A DNA stretch of 7,561 nt from the NCBI GenBank assembly GCA_934591725.1, contig CAKTPR010000100.1:1-7561 (forward strand). The letters are read 5' to 3'. This DNA is from an uncultured Oscillospiraceae bacterium. Lineage in GTDB: Bacteria > Bacillota > Clostridia > Oscillospirales > Oscillospiraceae. A program made the position numbers and the translations under genes. The notes beneath the pieces were generated by a model. That model was not told the DNA's origin, made no database searches, and saw nothing but the letters and a program-made list of their open reading frames with translations. Below, in pieces: positions 6,049 to 7,561 of the stretch (the first letter of the stretch is position 1; the number at the start of each line of letters is the position of its first letter).

Positions 6049-6078
6049 TACAGCGTAATCGATTACAGTGTAATTATA
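6043..6078. promoter_or_regulatory. Predicted TetR-family operator, 36-bp near-perfect palindrome
   Basis: The 36 bp are symmetric about 6060/6061 except for two base-pair positions per arm. The centre GTAATCGATTAC is perfect. The site is two TTAC-N3-GTAA units, TTACAGCGTAA (6048-6058) and TTACAGTGTAA (6063-6073), spaced by TCGA and capped by TATAA/TTATA. The spacing of 15 bp between unit starts is compatible with two regulator dimers. It covers the -10 and the predicted transcription start, directly upstream of the regulator gene, so autorepression is the natural reading. Confidence 0.85.
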
Positions 6079-6092
6079 AGTGAGGTGAGCTG

Positions 6093-6719
6093 ATGGCGCT
6101 GAAAGATCATTCTCTGGACGATAAGATCACTGCCGCCGCAATGAAGGAGTTTTCCGCCAGGGGCTACAACGGTGCGTCGCTGCGGAAGATTGCAGAGGGA
6201 GCGGGCGTCACCGTCGGCGCAATACAGACGCGCTATAAGTCTAAAGACGAGCTGTTTGCAGGGCTGCTGAAGCCGCTTCTGGACGATATCGGCGCGACGT
6301 TCCAAAGCGTCAAGGCCGACTACTATTCCGGCGTGGGTGGCGACTTGGCAGCGCAGCTCAAGGTCTCAATGCTGCACGAATCCAAGGCGATACTGCACCT
6401 TATCTTCGCGCACTACGACGAGGCGGTGCTGCTCTTCTGCCAAAGCGTGGGCAGCAGCATGGAGCATTATTTTGACGCGGTCGTGAAGAGCAAGATCGAT
6501 GAGAGCATAGCCTTCTTTCGCAGCGCGGGCTATACCGGCGTGGATGAACGACTGCTGGGGCTTCTCATCTCCGCGCAGTTTGATTCCTACCGCCGCATCG
6601 TCATCGACTGTCCCGACCGGGAGAGCGCCGAGAAATATATGAGTGCGCTGATGACGTATCACTTCGGCGGCTGGACGGCATTATTTGATTCGATAAAGAA
6701 AGCACCGGAGGATAATTGA
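6093..6719 (+). CDS. TetR/AcrR-family transcriptional regulator
   Basis: A 208-residue protein of typical TetR size. The N-terminal DNA-binding domain spans about residues 8-55: DDKITAAAMKEFSARGYNGA, then the helix-turn-helix SLRKIAEGAGVTVGAIQTRY (29-48) and the conserved KSKDELF (49-55). The remainder (about 60-205) is a helical ligand and dimerisation domain, including HESKAILHLIFAHYDEAVLL, that gives no ligand clue by eye. GAGGTG (6082-6087) is 5 nt from the ATG. It is the first gene of a two-gene operon; the downstream hydrolase-family gene starts 1 nt after its stop and has its ribosome binding site inside this gene's end. The 36-bp palindrome at the promoter is very probably its own operator. 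The inducer is unknown, and could be the hydrolase's substrate. Confidence 0.92.
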   Translation: MALKDHSLDDKITAAAMKEFSARGYNGASLRKIAEGAGVTVGAIQTRYKSKDELFAGLLKPLLDDIGATFQSVKADYYSGVGGDLAAQLKVSMLHESKAILHLIFAHYDEAVLLFCQSVGSSMEHYFDAVVKSKIDESIAFFRSAGYTGVDERLLGLLISAQFDSYRRIVIDCPDRESAEKYMSALMTYHFGGWTALFDSIKKAPEDN

Positions 6720-6720
6720 G

Positions 6721-7347
6721 ATGAAATATAACGGCTTCTATTTCTGGATGTTCAAAGGCTCTATGAAGAAAGTCCTGACGGAAAAGTACGGCAAGCAGTA
6801 CGCTTCCGAGATAATGAAGAAGAGCAAGGGCGTTTACCGCGAGCTTGTGGCGCAGGCAGACGATATCGGCGATGATAACCCGATGGCGTATAACGAGCTG
6901 TTCGCGCTCTCATTCGTCGCGCCCTATGTGGCAAGCGATAAGAAGATACCGCCAGAGACCGTGCAGGAGATGATGCGCCGCGCGCTGTATCACATCAAAT
7001 GGTACTTTGCGAGAACCGACCTCAACACCGATAAGGGCAAGGCCGAGAACAAAAAGAGCATCGTCAAATACGTCAAGTGGTACACGCCCGAAAAAGAGGC
7101 GCAGTACCCCACCTCCTTCAAGGTCGACTTTGTCGGCCAGCCCCACGAGGGCGCGTGCTACTACCGCATCACCCGCTGCCCGATCTGCGCGTATGCCGAT
7201 AAACTCGGCGTGCGGGAGCTGATGCCGCTCTTCTGTGAGCTGGACGAGGTAATGATAGCGCTACAGCACGGCGTGCTGCACCGCGAGCATACCCTCGCTG
7301 ACGGCGGAGACTACTGCGACTACTACATAACCGGGAACAAGGAATAA
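6721..7347 (+). CDS. L-2-amino-thiazoline-4-carboxylic acid hydrolase-family protein
   Basis: A 208-residue soluble protein assigned by its C-terminal signature to the ATC hydrolase family (PF14196). The signature is YYRITRCPICAYADKLG (147-163), ELMPLFCELD (166-175) and TLADGGDYCDYYI (191-203). Conserved Cys are 153, 156, 172 and 199, with H141 and H190 nearby. The best-known family activity, from Pseudomonas, opens L-2-amino-thiazoline-4-carboxylate to N-carbamoyl-L-cysteine. No carbamoylcysteine amidohydrolase or ATC racemase is present in this window, so the real substrate is uncertain. GGAGG (6707-6711) lies 9 nt before the ATG within the end of the TetR gene, and the stop-to-start gap is 1 nt. 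It is thus tightly co-expressed with, and probably controlled by, the TetR regulator. A terminator follows 22 nt after the stop. Confidence 0.78.
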   Translation: MKYNGFYFWMFKGSMKKVLTEKYGKQYASEIMKKSKGVYRELVAQADDIGDDNPMAYNELFALSFVAPYVASDKKIPPETVQEMMRRALYHIKWYFARTDLNTDKGKAENKKSIVKYVKWYTPEKEAQYPTSFKVDFVGQPHEGACYYRITRCPICAYADKLGVRELMPLFCELDEVMIALQHGVLHREHTLADGGDYCDYYITGNKE

Positions 7348-7368
7348 GCCCGCCCCGGAATAACGCAC

Positions 7369-7409
7369 AAGGCTCGCCGCAAACAAATTGCAGCGAGCCT
7401 TTAATTTTG
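7369..7409 (+). terminator. Rho-independent terminator of the tetR-hydrolase operon
   Basis: AAGGCTCGC (7369-7377) pairs with GCGAGCCTT (7393-7401), extended inward after one C/A mismatch by GCAA/TTGC. The stem is followed by TTAATTTTG. It lies between convergent genes; on the minus strand it lacks a good T-run. Confidence 0.82.
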
Positions 7410-7413
7410 ATTT

Positions 7414-7473
7414 GTCCCGCAGGGACACCATATCCGCCGCCATCGGCGGAGATTTCACCCGGCTGAAAGCCGG
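7414..7473. repeat. Row of three short perfect hairpins between convergent genes
   Basis: Three unrelated perfect stems follow one another: GTCCC-GCA-GGGAC (7414-7426), TCCGCCG-CCAT-CGGCGGA (7433-7450) and CCGGCT-GAA-AGCCGG (7459-7473). Short AT-rich spacers lie around them, with ATTTCA on both sides of the last stem. The last hairpin ends 3 nt before the stop codon of the minus-strand transporter gene. They resemble the hairpin chains with ATTTCA spacers seen in many clostridial intergenic regions (recalled, not searched). A role in 3'-end formation or mRNA protection is inferred. Confidence 0.65.
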
Positions 7474-7476
7474 ATT

Positions 7477-7561
7477 TCATTTTCTTATCGCTCTGCGCAG
7501 CGGCTTATAGAGCAGCACGGTCAGGGCTATCTTTATCGCGTCGCCCGGCAGATAGACCAGC
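7477..7561 (-). CDS. bioY: C-terminal end of a BioY-type ECF transporter S component (partial)
   Basis: Only the last 27 codons and a TGA (complement of 7477-7479) lie in the window; the gene continues past the right edge. The visible peptide LVYLPGDAIKIALTVLLY ends in KPLRRAIRK. The pattern PGDxIK, a hydrophobic stretch, then a basic tail matches the C-terminus of biotin transporter S components (BioY), which read PGDLIKxxLAALLAPxLRRAL. BioY binds biotin in the membrane and works with the EcfA/EcfT energy-coupling module. With so little sequence, another S-component family cannot be excluded. It converges on the tetR-hydrolase operon. Confidence 0.6.
   Translation of the reverse strand, partial: LVYLPGDAIKIALTVLLYKPLRRAIRK

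Noticed and set aside
5881..6093. 70-residue frame starting with TTG
   Set aside because: Its first half is one arm of the 169-nt palindrome and its end is the promoter and operator of the TetR gene. It has no convincing ribosome binding site.
1..7561. CRISPR array, tRNA, rRNA or prophage genes
   Set aside because: No regularly spaced direct repeats, tRNA cloverleaf, conserved rRNA segment or phage structural gene was seen on either strand.

Overview
The window looks like chromosomal DNA from a gut-type anaerobic Clostridia member (Bacillota, probably Oscillospirales or a relative). This is inferred from moderately high GC, strong AGGAGG-type ribosome binding sites, a clostridial small Gly/Cys/Ile-rich membrane peptide, and short palindromic intergenic repeats of a kind common in that group. 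No species can be named from the sequence alone.

Layout. (1) 3-143, plus strand: a 46-residue Cys-rich membrane peptide, closed by a GC-rich terminator. (2) 3872 down to 193, minus strand: a compact four-gene unit, prfC (release factor 3), a divergent cyclodeaminase/cyclohydrolase-family protein, a sirtuin and thymidylate kinase. Gaps are 13, 43 and 9 nt, and a near-consensus promoter (TTTACA-17-TATAAT) precedes prfC. (3) 3873-4083: a divergent promoter region. (4) 4084-5706, plus strand: a secreted 5'-nucleotidase/UDP-sugar hydrolase-type enzyme with its own promoter and a long perfect-hairpin terminator. (5) 5707-6092: a gene-free stretch filled by a roughly 169-nt imperfect palindrome (MITE-like) that appears to sit inside a second palindromic repeat, followed by a perfect consensus promoter. 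(6) 6093-7347, plus strand: a TetR-family regulator and, 1 nt later, an L-2-amino-thiazoline-4-carboxylic acid hydrolase-family protein. (7) 7348-7476: a terminator and a row of three further hairpins. (8) 7477-7561, minus strand: the C-terminal end of what looks like a BioY-type biotin transporter S component.

How the parts work together. The minus-strand unit is mostly housekeeping: translation termination, dTMP phosphorylation, NAD-dependent deacylation and a folate-family relative. The TetR/hydrolase pair is the clearest accessory module. Its promoter has perfect -35 and -10 hexamers, and a 36-bp near-perfect palindrome made of two TTAC-N3-GTAA units covers the -10 and the predicted start of transcription. 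This predicts tight autorepression relieved by an unknown ligand. I found no CRISPR array, tRNA, rRNA, riboswitch or transposase gene.
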